Assembly: GCF_001659685.2 (NCBI RefSeq)
Contig: NZ_LXYE02000030.1
Location: 1-64,000 of the forward strand
DNA: 64,000 nt
Reading direction: 5' to 3'
DNA from: Labilibacter marinus
GTDB lineage: Bacteria > Bacteroidota > Bacteroidia > Bacteroidales > Marinilabiliaceae
Of this stretch, positions 54,468 through 63,809 are shown one piece after another. Both the position numbers and the translations under genes were made by a program. Below the pieces are notes generated by a model. That model ran no database searches. It was given only the letters and a program-made list of their open reading frames with translations, and was not told where the DNA came from. Within the stretch, counting starts at the first letter, position 1. Each line of letters starts with the position of its first letter.

Positions 54468-55775
54468 ATGCATACTTCAAGAATTAATATTTGGGTTTTA
54501 TATCTTGTTTTATTTCTATCGATTAATGCAACTGCTCAAAAAGCGTATGTTGCTCCACCGCATGTAGAGTTTGATGTAAATTCAATCGAACTAAAAATGC
54601 GCTTACGTGAACTCAACGAAGATATCCTTCGAAAAGGTATTCTGCTTGATACCACAATTACCCACAAAAAATTATTGACGGGTTATGCCTACGAGCAATT
54701 TTACGATTGGGATTTATACTTCGAGAATATATATATGTCCTATTATGGCATCTCAAACTTCAACTTCGATAACTTGGAAGGTTTCTTTGCTATTCAGCAT
54801 CCCGATGGTTTTATCAAACGTTGCTTCGGTCCAAGACCATTTGGAACCACGCATCACTTTAAACCTTTTATTGCGCAAATAATTGTGCTAGGTTCTCGAC
54901 AAACAGGCGATTGGACTTGGGCAGCAAAATACTACGAGCAAACTCAAAAGTATTTAGAGCATTGGTTTGAGTATGATACGGATAAAAATGGTTTATGCTA
55001 TTGGTCAGGTAAGCAAATGAAAACTTGGTCGGGTGCTTCTGATCACAGTGGCATGGATAATCAGAATACACGCTGTTTGGGCAAGAGTGAAGGTGTGGAT
55101 TTAAACTGTTACCTAGTGCGAGAGTTAGAAGCCATGGCCATCATCGCTAAAGAAATTGGTAAAAAGAAAGATGTAGCTGGATATAAAGAACATGCAGTAA
55201 AGTTAAAGGCTTTAATCAACAAACATCTTTGGGACGAAAAATCGGGGTTTTATTACGATAGAAACGAAGAGAATGGACTTACCACATTTGTAAAATCGGT
55301 TTCGTGTTTTACACCAATATGGGCAGGAGTTGCTTCTAAAGCACAGGTTAAACGAATGGTTGAAGAGCACTTGCTTAATCCCAAAGAGTTTTGGACAGCT
55401 TATCCTGTTCCTTCCTATGCTTTGACGGAGCCTGATTACCGTCAAAATTACCAAGGCCAAAAAGGCTGTAACTGGAAAGGTAACACATGGATACCTACCA
55501 ATTATATGATTTGTCATGGTTTGATGGATTATGGTTACGAGGATTTGGCCAAAGAGATTGCTTTAAAAACCTACAACATGGTTTTGGGCAACAAAGCAAC
55601 CCGCGAATTTTACAATGCTGAAACAGGTGAAGGCTTAGGTATGAACCCATTTTTTGGTTGGTCGTCCTTAGCCTACTATTTGCCCCTTGAATTAGAGCAT
55701 AATTACAACCCGACTGACTTACGAGAAAAGGATATCTTAAAGTTAGGTGATAAACTAGGTATAAACTTTAAATAA
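54468..55775 (+). CDS. Secreted trehalase-like (alpha/alpha)6 glycosidase
   Basis: The ATG at 54468 (a GTG lies one codon upstream) begins a signal peptide ending near INATAQ. The 435-residue protein has the GH37/GH63-type toroid: YEQFYDWDLYFENIYM (about 70-85), with the aspartate of WDLYF placed as in mannosylglycerate hydrolases and glucosidases; KTWSGASDHSGMDNQNT (about 186-202); GNTWIPTNYM and GMNPFFGWSSLAYYLPLE at the end. The specificity is unknown. It heads a plus-strand unit with sulfatases and GH29, divergent from the large regulator. Confidence 0.82.
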   Translation: MHTSRINIWVLYLVLFLSINATAQKAYVAPPHVEFDVNSIELKMRLRELNEDILRKGILLDTTITHKKLLTGYAYEQFYDWDLYFENIYMSYYGISNFNFDNLEGFFAIQHPDGFIKRCFGPRPFGTTHHFKPFIAQIIVLGSRQTGDWTWAAKYYEQTQKYLEHWFEYDTDKNGLCYWSGKQMKTWSGASDHSGMDNQNTRCLGKSEGVDLNCYLVRELEAMAIIAKEIGKKKDVAGYKEHAVKLKALINKHLWDEKSGFYYDRNEENGLTTFVKSVSCFTPIWAGVASKAQVKRMVEEHLLNPKEFWTAYPVPSYALTEPDYRQNYQGQKGCNWKGNTWIPTNYMICHGLMDYGYEDLAKEIALKTYNMVLGNKATREFYNAETGEGLGMNPFFGWSSLAYYLPLELEHNYNPTDLREKDILKLGDKLGINFK

Positions 55776-55788
55776 GCAATCAAGCACT

Positions 55789-57252
55789 ATGAAATTCAAA
55801 TTTGCACTACAAAGCTGTAAGCTACTTATATTTCTTTTGTTGCTTACTCCTCAGCTTACTGAGGCTAAGAAAAACAAAAAACAAGGAAGACCGAATATCA
55901 TTATTATTAATGCGGATGATTTAGGGTATGGCGATCCGAGTTGTTATGGAGGAAAATTATTCGAAACACCTAACATTGATAGATTGGCCAATGAAGGAAT
56001 TCGTTTTACGGATGGATATGTATCTTCATCGGTTTGTTCTCCTAGTCGGCATGGTTTATTAACAGGAACTTATCAAACACGTTTCGGGATTCAATGGAAC
56101 CATGACACTTTTAATTTACCCGGTCAAAAAGAAAGAAAACTAATTGTACCTGAAAAGCATCGTTATATCAATCAGGCTTTTTCTGAAGCAGGATATGTAA
56201 CTGCTATAGCGGGGAAATATAACTTGCCAGGATATCCAAATACAACTTTTGATAAAACCTTCTCCTTAACTTCAGCAGGCTGTAATTACTTTCCTGACGA
56301 AAAAGGGGGTTATGCTGGTGTGGATCAATACCCTAAACCTAAGGGTGGTTGGACTCCTACTTTATGGGGTCCAGACCGAGAAGGTGAAGAGTATATTACA
56401 GATCGATGCGGACGCCAATGTGTCGAATTCATAGAAGAGAATAAAGAGAATCCGTTTTTCTTCTATCTGGCATTTAATGCACCACATACACCGCTACAAG
56501 CTAAAAAAGTAGATCGCCCTCGTGTGGCGCATATTCAGTCGGAAGCCATGAAGTTATATGCCGCCATGGTTTTGGCTATTGATGATAATGTGGGTCGCAT
56601 ATTAGATTATTTGGATAAGGAAGGCTTGCGAGACAATACCATTGTTATCTTTTTAAGTGATAATGGCCCTATGAATCCAGTTCACTTTAAGGTGCCTGAT
56701 TGGTGGCCCGATAACTCGCCTTATCATATCATGGGGCAACGTGGCGGTCTGTCAGGTTATAAAGGTATTTTCCGCGAAGCAGGAATTCGTATCCCTTATA
56801 TCATGAGTTGGCCATCGCAATTGCAGGAAGGTACTACTTATAAAAAAACCGTGAGTACATTGGATTTATATCCAACTCTTTGTGCTGCAGCTGATGTGCG
56901 ATTACCAGATAGCACGCACCTTGATGGCGTAAACCTAATGCCTTACCTTATAGGAGGCGCAAAACAAGATCCTCACGATTATTTATATTGGTATGCCAAT
57001 AGGATGGGTGCTGTAAGAAGTGGGAAATGGAAATTTTATGTGGAAGATAACAAGCACTATTTATTCGATTTAGAAAACGACATTTCGGAGACTACGAATG
57101 TGAGCCGAGAGAACCCAGAAGTCATGCAGAAGATTTTTGGAGCATACATTAAGCATCGAAACGAAATGCCTCCATGTCGAAATCCATTTATTCGTCCGAT
57201 AGATTTACCTACCAAGGAAGCTGCAGGTATACAGGTTCAAGATCCGAAATAA
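55789..57252 (+). CDS. S1-family sulfatase
   Basis: A 487-residue exported sulfatase (signal MKFKFALQSCKLLIFLLLLT, cleaved after about residue 26). NADDLGYGDPSCYGG (41-55) gives metal ligands, C83-S-P-S-R is the formylglycine site, and FLSDNGPMNPVHFK carries the second metal-binding part. Motif NLPGYPNTTFD replaces the usual GKWHLG stretch: the sequence reads AGKYNLPG, so the conserved W-H pair after GK is altered to Y-N. That may mark an unusual subfamily. It lies 13 bases after the trehalase-like gene. Confidence 0.9.
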   Translation: MKFKFALQSCKLLIFLLLLTPQLTEAKKNKKQGRPNIIIINADDLGYGDPSCYGGKLFETPNIDRLANEGIRFTDGYVSSSVCSPSRHGLLTGTYQTRFGIQWNHDTFNLPGQKERKLIVPEKHRYINQAFSEAGYVTAIAGKYNLPGYPNTTFDKTFSLTSAGCNYFPDEKGGYAGVDQYPKPKGGWTPTLWGPDREGEEYITDRCGRQCVEFIEENKENPFFFYLAFNAPHTPLQAKKVDRPRVAHIQSEAMKLYAAMVLAIDDNVGRILDYLDKEGLRDNTIVIFLSDNGPMNPVHFKVPDWWPDNSPYHIMGQRGGLSGYKGIFREAGIRIPYIMSWPSQLQEGTTYKKTVSTLDLYPTLCAAADVRLPDSTHLDGVNLMPYLIGGAKQDPHDYLYWYANRMGAVRSGKWKFYVEDNKHYLFDLENDISETTNVSRENPEVMQKIFGAYIKHRNEMPPCRNPFIRPIDLPTKEAAGIQVQDPK

Positions 57253-57273
57253 GAATTTATTAAAAAGACAAAC

Positions 57274-58692
57274 ATGAAATCATATAAAATCATCATAGTT
57301 CTTTTATTCGCTATCCTGAGTCAAGCTCAGGCCAAGCAAAAAAACTTCATCATCATTTTTACAGATGATCAAGGCTACGAAGATCTAAGCTGTTATGGAT
57401 CGAATAAAGTTAAAACACCAAACATCGACCAAATGGCCGAAGAGGGGATCAAGCTCAACAGCTTTTATGTGGCTTCTTCGGTTTGTTCGCCTTCCAGAGC
57501 TGCTTTATTAACAGGAAGAATGCCTAAGCGCGTTGGTGTTCCTGGTGTTTTATTTCCTAAAAAGAATGAAAAAGGGCTTTCGTCAGATGAGATAACAATT
57601 GCTGAAATGTTGAAAGAAAAGGACTACGCTACAGCATTGGTTGGAAAATGGCATTTGGGGCACGACAAAAAGTATTTACCACTTAACCAAGGTTTCGATT
57701 CTTATTACGGAATTCCTTACAGTAACAATATGTCCATTGCAGATGGAATTGATATTGCAGCAGATGTGGTATTAAATGATGGTTACACCCTTGAAATGAT
57801 GCACTCAGACATCAGTAAGGTTGACGAAGAATCTAAAAAAGGAGCTAAAAATTCTTTAAAGAATAAGCCGCCTTTGATGAGAGGAAATGAGATTATTGAA
57901 TACCCATGCAATCAGAATACACTGACAGAGCGCTATACTAAAGAAGCCGTTTCGTTTATTAAAGACAACAAAGATAAACCATTCTTTTTGTACTTCGCAC
58001 ACTCTTTTCCACATGTTCCTATTTATGCTGGCGACCGTTTTAAAGGAGCATCTGGCTCAACACCTTTTTATGATGCTATGATGGAAATAGATTGGAGTGT
58101 TGGTGAGGTAATAAAGGCTTTAAAAGAGAATGGTCTGGATGAAAATACCATTGTCATTTTTACTTCAGACAATGGCCCTAATAGTCATGGATCTGCTAAG
58201 CCGCTTAAAGGAAGAAAATTTGATACCTACGAAGGAGGACAAAGAGTGCCTGCTATTATGTGGGGACCGCAAGATATAAAAGCTGGAGTTATTTCAGATG
58301 AAATTGTATCCTCCCTTGATCTCTTTCCTACCATTGCTAAATATGCAGACATATCAATGCCAAAGGGTTTAATATCTGATGGGTATGATATCTCAAAATT
58401 CTTGAAGGGTAAGTCTAAGGAGTCGCCCAGAAAAGAAATGTATTTTTATGGTTCAAACTCAACAAAAATTGATGGTATTCGTGTAGGGGATTGGAAATAT
58501 ATCATTAACGGATATAGAAAAACATCGTGGCGTAAACTTTCTGAAGAAGATTTAAAACCCAAGCTTTATAATTTAAAAAACGATGTTTCGGAAAAAAATA
58601 ATGTGATAGAAGAATATCCTGAAAAAGCACAAGAGTTAATCAAACAGATGAATGCTTACGATGCCACATTGGAAAAATCGACTAAAAAGTAA
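57274..58692 (+). CDS. S1-family sulfatase
   Basis: A 472-residue exported enzyme (signal MKSYKIIIVLLFAILSQAQA). It has FTDDQGYEDLSCYG (29-42) with the first Asp pair, the C71-S-P-S-R formylglycine motif, VGKWHLGHDKKYLPLNQGFD, and FTSDNGPNSHGSAKPLKGRK in the active site. It is the type of arylsulfatase common in marine glycan loci and is 21 bases after the previous sulfatase, so the two are co-expressed. The sulfate position is not predictable. Confidence 0.92.
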   Translation: MKSYKIIIVLLFAILSQAQAKQKNFIIIFTDDQGYEDLSCYGSNKVKTPNIDQMAEEGIKLNSFYVASSVCSPSRAALLTGRMPKRVGVPGVLFPKKNEKGLSSDEITIAEMLKEKDYATALVGKWHLGHDKKYLPLNQGFDSYYGIPYSNNMSIADGIDIAADVVLNDGYTLEMMHSDISKVDEESKKGAKNSLKNKPPLMRGNEIIEYPCNQNTLTERYTKEAVSFIKDNKDKPFFLYFAHSFPHVPIYAGDRFKGASGSTPFYDAMMEIDWSVGEVIKALKENGLDENTIVIFTSDNGPNSHGSAKPLKGRKFDTYEGGQRVPAIMWGPQDIKAGVISDEIVSSLDLFPTIAKYADISMPKGLISDGYDISKFLKGKSKESPRKEMYFYGSNSTKIDGIRVGDWKYIINGYRKTSWRKLSEEDLKPKLYNLKNDVSEKNNVIEEYPEKAQELIKQMNAYDATLEKSTKK

Positions 58693-58696
58693 AAGT

Positions 58697-60274
58697 ATGG
58701 AAAGAGCTTACCAAAGATTACTTAACATGAAGTTAGTACTTACTTTTATTGTTCTATTAGTGTTGTTTTCAGCTTGTGAAGCCAAACAGAAGAAAAAGCC
58801 AAACATCCTATTTTGTATTGCTGATGATGTATCATTTATCCACACCTCAGCAAACGGAACAGCAGAGCTTTCTACTCCTAACTTCGACAGGGTCGCCAAC
58901 CAAGGTGTGTTTTTTAATAATGCCTATTGTAATGCTTCTTCGTGCGCACCTTCTCGCGCTTCCATCCTAACAGGAAAAAATATTTGGGAGTTGGAAGAAG
59001 GAGGTTTGCTGTTTGGCGGATTGAAAAAAGAGTATCCTACTTTTACTACTTTATTAAAGAAAGCAGGCTACAACACCGGTTACAGTGGCAAAGGATATAT
59101 GCCTGCTCGTTTAAAGGAGCCTTATCAAACCGAACCACTAGCTCCCGAGTTTAATAAAGTTCGTACTAAAGTTCCTCAGTTTTTGTCGAACAAAGATTAT
59201 GCAGGAAACTTCAATGCTTTTTTAACTCAACGAGATAAGGATAAACCCTTCTTTTTTTGGTATGGCTCACACGAAGCGCACCGAAAGTATAATCCCGGAA
59301 TTGGAGTGAAGAACGGAAAGGATATTTCTAAGATTGAAGTACCTGGCTTTTTACCCGATAATGATTTAGTACGTAGTGATATGGCCGATTACTATTACGA
59401 AATAGAATGGTTTGATAGCCATTTAGGGCGTATGATAAAAACCTTGGAAGAAGTTGGAGAGTTGGAAAATACGATTATTGTTGTTACAGCTGATAATGGC
59501 ATGCCTTTTCCACGTGCAAAAGGTACTTGTTACGATTATGGAACACACATGCCTTTGGCTGTTTGCTGGGGAAATGAAATTAAAGGAGGTGCCAAGGTGG
59601 ATGATTTTGTCAATTTCATCGATTTCGCACCAACCATACTAGAAGCTGTCGGAATACAAGCTCCTGAAGGAACAACAGGCAAAAGCTTTCTAGATATTCT
59701 ACTTTCAGGCAAAAGTGGCCAGGTAGATTCTGAAAGAGACCGTGTATTTACAGCTTTAGAGCGCCACGCCTATGTTCGTCCCGAAGGAATGGGTTACCCA
59801 ATGCGCACCATACGTAAAGGAGATTGGTTATATATCGTCAATTTTGAAGCTGACAGATGGCCAGCAGGTCCTTCCGATTATTATTCGATACATCAAGGTT
59901 TTTATGGCGATATCGATGCAGGGGCAACACGCACCCACTTAATTGATAATAAAGATAAAGCTCCAACAAAATACTACTTCGATTTGGCAGTTGCTAAACG
60001 TCCTGAAGTGGAGCTATACAATATAAAAGACGACCCTTATAACTTAAATAATCTTGCATCCGAAATAAAGTACGAGCAGTTATGTAAGTCTTTACAAAAA
60101 GAGCTTTTTGCCTATTTAAATGAAACCAACGATCCGCGGATGAAGGGTTTATCACCTTGGGACAACTACCCATACTATTATAAACCATACGATAAGAATC
60201 ATTTAAAACCAATTGGTCAACGTGATATTGGATATAAAGCGAACGGAAAAGACCATGTAAAGATTTCGAAGTAA
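58697..60274 (+). CDS. S1-family sulfatase (sulfamidase-like), lipoprotein
   Basis: The start at 58697 follows the previous stop by four bases; another ATG at 58727 (residue 11) would give an even tidier lipoprotein signal with FSAC. The 526-residue protein has CIADDVSFIHTSANG, the C83-A-P-S-R formylglycine motif, SGKGYMPARL in place of GKWHLG, and VTADNGMPFPRAKGTCYDYG. These features match the N-sulfoglucosamine sulfohydrolase-like branch, which in algal loci also contains O-sulfatases. It is third in a run of sulfatase genes. Confidence 0.88.
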   Translation: MERAYQRLLNMKLVLTFIVLLVLFSACEAKQKKKPNILFCIADDVSFIHTSANGTAELSTPNFDRVANQGVFFNNAYCNASSCAPSRASILTGKNIWELEEGGLLFGGLKKEYPTFTTLLKKAGYNTGYSGKGYMPARLKEPYQTEPLAPEFNKVRTKVPQFLSNKDYAGNFNAFLTQRDKDKPFFFWYGSHEAHRKYNPGIGVKNGKDISKIEVPGFLPDNDLVRSDMADYYYEIEWFDSHLGRMIKTLEEVGELENTIIVVTADNGMPFPRAKGTCYDYGTHMPLAVCWGNEIKGGAKVDDFVNFIDFAPTILEAVGIQAPEGTTGKSFLDILLSGKSGQVDSERDRVFTALERHAYVRPEGMGYPMRTIRKGDWLYIVNFEADRWPAGPSDYYSIHQGFYGDIDAGATRTHLIDNKDKAPTKYYFDLAVAKRPEVELYNIKDDPYNLNNLASEIKYEQLCKSLQKELFAYLNETNDPRMKGLSPWDNYPYYYKPYDKNHLKPIGQRDIGYKANGKDHVKISK

Positions 60275-60349
60275 GGTTATACAATGCCAGCAAGGTTAAA
60301 AATTACTGAAGCTTCAATACACTTTGTTAAAAATATAAAAAGCAACATA

Positions 60350-61867
60350 ATGAAAAAGAAACTATTCACATTACTTATTGCCTTTATGGCGATTGTTACC
60401 GTAACTATTGCTCAGGAAACTTTTAAACCGGAATGGAAAAGCCTTAATAAACACGAAGCAACGCCAGAATGGTTTGCTGATGCTAAACTGGGAGTGTATT
60501 TTCATTGGGGCGTATACAATGTTCCTGCCAATGGAAACGAATGGTATGGCCGTTTTATGTACGAAAAAGACAGAGTTAAAAGGTGGGGTAAAGACATCTA
60601 CGATTATCATACAAAAACTTACGGTAGAGATGTACACTATCACGATTTCGTTCCTCAGTGGAAGGCCGAAAAGTTCGATGCTAAACGTTGGGTGGATATG
60701 TTTGAAAATATGGGTGCCAAATTCATTGGAACCATTGCCGAACATCATGATGGCTTCTCATTGTGGGAAAGTGAAGTAAATCCATGGAACTCCTTTGATA
60801 AAGGCCCAGGTATAGATGTAGTAAAACAAATTGGCGCAGAAGTAAAAAAGCGTGATTTAAAATTCATGACCACTTTTCATCATGGTTTCCATATGCATTT
60901 CTACCCTAAAGAAGAAAACAGTTTTTTACGTCCATTAAGTATGCACGCGGCAACCTACAAAAACTGCGAGGTACCACAAGACGATAAATACCGTATTCTA
61001 TACGGAAATACGACATATAAAGAAGAATGCGACATTTGGTTAGGTAAATTAAATGAGGTGATTGATGCACATTGTCCCGATTATATCTGGATGGATTTTG
61101 CTCAGGGGTATATAAGCGAAGATTATCGTCAGCAGTTTTTGGCCAATTATTTTAATAAGGCAAAGGAGTTAAACAAAGATGTAGTGGTAAATACAAAGGG
61201 TACTTTCTTTCCTACTGATTTAGCAGTAGTGAATTTAGAGAGAGCCACTGTTGAAGATATTGCACCAGAAGTGTGGGTGACAGACTTTCAGTTGGGTAGC
61301 TCGTGGGGATACAATAAAGACAAACGAACCGCTTTGGATCCTAAAAAAGCCATTAGAATTTTTGCTGAAGTGATTAGTAAAAACGGAGTAATGATTTTAG
61401 CCGCTGCTCCTATGGCTGAAGGCATCATCCCTGAAGAACAAGCCGTAGCCATGGAAGGCATTGGGGCTTGGCTGAAATTATATGGAGAGGCAGTGTATAA
61501 CACTCGTCCTTTCGTTGAATTCGGTCAAGGGCCAACAAAACTAACCCGTAACCCTGAAGATGAATGGAACGATTACGGTGCCATTAAGGCAGGTTTGTAC
61601 AACTTAAATGCAAAAGACGTTCGCTACACTACAAAAGATAATGCCGTTTATGCTATTCAGTTAGGATGGCTAGGTTCAAAGCAAGACATTACACTTTCAG
61701 CCTTCGCTAATAAAGCAAAAGACATGAAGGTAAAATCTGTAAAAGTGCTAGGAAGCAAAGAACGCATCAAATGGAGCAGAACCGACAAAGGACTTAAAGT
61801 AACTTCTCCAAATAAGATGCCTGCAGAAGGCGATGCTGCGATTGTTTATAAGATTACTTTAAAGTAA
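60350..61867 (+). CDS. GH29 alpha-L-fucosidase
   Basis: The ATG at 60350 begins a good signal peptide (MKKKLFTLLIAFMAIVTVTI); a codon at 60284 would add 22 poor residues. The 505-residue enzyme shows FADAKLGVYFHWGVYN (42-57), AEHHDGFSLWES (130-141) and DYIWMDFAQG (244-253) with D249 as probable nucleophile, then SKNGVMILAAAPMAEG. It differs clearly from the GH29 at 5381 (AQG rather than FLD after the nucleophile), so the two probably cleave different linkages. It follows three sulfatases by 75 bases. Confidence 0.92.
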   Translation: MKKKLFTLLIAFMAIVTVTIAQETFKPEWKSLNKHEATPEWFADAKLGVYFHWGVYNVPANGNEWYGRFMYEKDRVKRWGKDIYDYHTKTYGRDVHYHDFVPQWKAEKFDAKRWVDMFENMGAKFIGTIAEHHDGFSLWESEVNPWNSFDKGPGIDVVKQIGAEVKKRDLKFMTTFHHGFHMHFYPKEENSFLRPLSMHAATYKNCEVPQDDKYRILYGNTTYKEECDIWLGKLNEVIDAHCPDYIWMDFAQGYISEDYRQQFLANYFNKAKELNKDVVVNTKGTFFPTDLAVVNLERATVEDIAPEVWVTDFQLGSSWGYNKDKRTALDPKKAIRIFAEVISKNGVMILAAAPMAEGIIPEEQAVAMEGIGAWLKLYGEAVYNTRPFVEFGQGPTKLTRNPEDEWNDYGAIKAGLYNLNAKDVRYTTKDNAVYAIQLGWLGSKQDITLSAFANKAKDMKVKSVKVLGSKERIKWSRTDKGLKVTSPNKMPAEGDAAIVYKITLK

Positions 61868-61951
61868 CACCCAAGGTTAAGGATTGGCCTCTTGTAGTAA
61901 ATTATCTATTGTGCAGAACAACCTTAGTAAGACCGAGAAGTTGAGTGCTTG

Positions 61952-62042
61952 CTCGAAAATCACTCGGCCGCACTTAGGTTTTACAAGAAAATGAATGATT
62001 TTCTACGAGCAGCCTTGAACTTTTGCTTCTTTTTGGTTCAAG
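61952..62042. repeat. Compound structured intergenic element
   Basis: Two adjacent hairpins. First, GCTCGAAAATCA (61952-61963) pairs with TGATTTTCTACGAGC (61996-62010) except for a three-base bulge. Second, CTTGAAC (62014-62020) pairs with GTTCAAG (62036-62042) around a T-rich loop. The second part matches the complement of 24516-24553, with stem bases changed on both sides. It lies between GH29 and the next sulfatase and may be a dispersed repeat that also acts as a terminator. Confidence 0.6.
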
Positions 62043-62104
62043 CCTAAATGAAGAGACAGCGGCTTGAGCGAAATTAAGAAGCTTAATTAATAGATGATGG
62101 CTCA

Positions 62105-63724
62105 ATGGAAAACAAGAGAGTTTATAATGTAAGAAAAGTTCGAAAATACGCAGTTTTGTTACTGTTATTGGTAACAGCGCACCTTTATGCTCAAAGACAA
62201 CCCAACATCATCCTTATAATGGCTGATGATATGGGTTATTCCGATATTGGTTGTTATGGTGGCGAAATAAATACACCAAATCTCGATAAACTTGCAGAAG
62301 GAGGAATTCGTTTTACACAGTTCTATAACAATGCACGTTGTTGTCCAACAAGGGCAGCCTTGTTAACGGGTGTTTACCCTCACCAAGCTGGCGTAGGTGG
62401 AATGGTGGGGCACGGGCATGGTGATCTGAGCCAAAATGTAGTAACGATTGTAGAAGCACTATCAAACAGTGATTATGCTACTTACATGACAGGCAAGTGG
62501 CATGTAGCCGATTCTGATAATGGAGAAGACAAACACAACTGGCCAATTCAACGTGGCTTTGATAAGTTCTTTGGTACCATAAAAGGAGTGGGAAGTTATT
62601 TCGATCCGTATTCACTAAATTACAATAACAACGCGGTAGTATTAAAACCTTCTGATAACTTTTATTACACCGATGCCATTTCAGATTCTACCGTTTCGTT
62701 TATCGATCAGCATTTTAAGGATAACAAGCAAGATCCTTTCTTCTTTTATGTAGCCTATACAGCTCCACACTGGCCTTTGCATGCATTGTCCAAAGATATT
62801 GCCAAATACGAAGGGGTGTTTGATAAGGGTTGGGATGTTTTAAGAGAAGAAAGACTTGAGCGCATGAAGAAACTGGGTGTTGTTCCTGAAAACGTAGAGC
62901 TAAGTCCAAGAAGTCCTCGTGCTAAAGCATGGGCAGATATTGAAAACAAAGAATGGGAATTACAGCGCATGATGACCTATGCTGCCATGGTTGATAATAT
63001 GGATCAAGGCATAGGGCGTATCATCTCAAAGCTGAAAAAAGAAGGTGAATTGGATAATACATTGATCATGTTTTTATCAGATAATGGTGGATGTGCAGAA
63101 ACCTTGGAAGGTGTTGAGCAATGGGTAACTGGTCGTGAAGTATCGGTGACTTTAGACGGTGAGAAAGTAAATCCAGGTAATGATGAAAATGTGTTCGCAG
63201 GCCCTGCAACCAGTTATATGAGTTACGGACCAGCATGGGCTAACCTAAGCAATACACCGTATCGCCGATTTAAAAAGTCAGGTCATGAAGGTGGCGTTGC
63301 TAGCCCTTTTATTATGCATTGGCCAAAACAGATAAAATGCAAAAATGGCATTACTAAAGAAGTGGCCAGCATTATTGATGTTATGCCAACCATCCTAGAA
63401 ATCACTGAAACTAATTATCCGAATTCATACAAGGAGAATAAGATTCAGGCTACTGAAGGTTTGAGTTTAGAGCCTGTATTAAATGGACAAAGATTAGGAC
63501 GTGACGAATGGTTTGTGGAACATGGCAGAAACAAAGCCTACCGCAAGGGAGATTGGAAAATAGCCTGGTCGCGCCAAAAAGATGGACAAGAATGGGAACT
63601 CTTCAACTTAAAAGACGACCCCACAGAGGTAAATAATTTGGCTTCTACATATCCCGAAAAACAGAAAGAAATGATTGATCGCTGGTACGAGTGGGCAAAA
63701 CGAGTGAAGGTAGTGCGAAAATAG
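62105..63724 (+). CDS. S1-family arylsulfatase
   Basis: A 539-residue exported sulfatase; the signal includes YAVLLLLLVTAHLYAQ after a basic N-terminus. LIMADDMGYSDIGCYGGE (37-54) gives metal ligands. The formylglycine site reads C79-C-P-T-R, a C-x-P-x-R variant with Thr in place of Ser, known in arylsulfatases with the HQAGVGGMVG follow-up present here. TGKWHVADSDN and FLSDNGGCAETLEG complete the active site. It starts 237 bases after GH29, so it may have its own promoter. Confidence 0.92.
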   Translation: MENKRVYNVRKVRKYAVLLLLLVTAHLYAQRQPNIILIMADDMGYSDIGCYGGEINTPNLDKLAEGGIRFTQFYNNARCCPTRAALLTGVYPHQAGVGGMVGHGHGDLSQNVVTIVEALSNSDYATYMTGKWHVADSDNGEDKHNWPIQRGFDKFFGTIKGVGSYFDPYSLNYNNNAVVLKPSDNFYYTDAISDSTVSFIDQHFKDNKQDPFFFYVAYTAPHWPLHALSKDIAKYEGVFDKGWDVLREERLERMKKLGVVPENVELSPRSPRAKAWADIENKEWELQRMMTYAAMVDNMDQGIGRIISKLKKEGELDNTLIMFLSDNGGCAETLEGVEQWVTGREVSVTLDGEKVNPGNDENVFAGPATSYMSYGPAWANLSNTPYRRFKKSGHEGGVASPFIMHWPKQIKCKNGITKEVASIIDVMPTILEITETNYPNSYKENKIQATEGLSLEPVLNGQRLGRDEWFVEHGRNKAYRKGDWKIAWSRQKDGQEWELFNLKDDPTEVNNLASTYPEKQKEMIDRWYEWAKRVKVVRK

Positions 63725-63729
63725 AAAAT

Positions 63730-63785
63730 TACCCCAAAGGGCTTATGAGTAGGGCTTTAAGTCCTCTTTAGGGGATTTAGGGGTA
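63730..63785. repeat. TACCCC/GGGGTA intergenic hairpin repeat
   Basis: TACCCC (63730-63735) and GGGGTA (63780-63785) bracket an inner segment with CCTCTTTAGGGG. The right-hand part, reading aggggatttaggggta, is a sequence I recall as a frequent intergenic repeat in Bacteroidota. It follows the sulfatase stop by 5 bases and may end its transcript. Confidence 0.5.
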
Positions 63786-63809
63786 GATTCAAATAAATAT
63801 AATTAAACG

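Noticed and set aside
60371-60779. Overlapping ORFs of 123-125 residues on both strands
   Set aside because: Both are in other frames of the GH29 gene, whose motifs are unmistakable.
5381-61867. Recent duplication of the two GH29 genes
   Set aside because: They differ throughout, including the residues after the catalytic Asp and the inserts, so they are old paralogs or were separately acquired.
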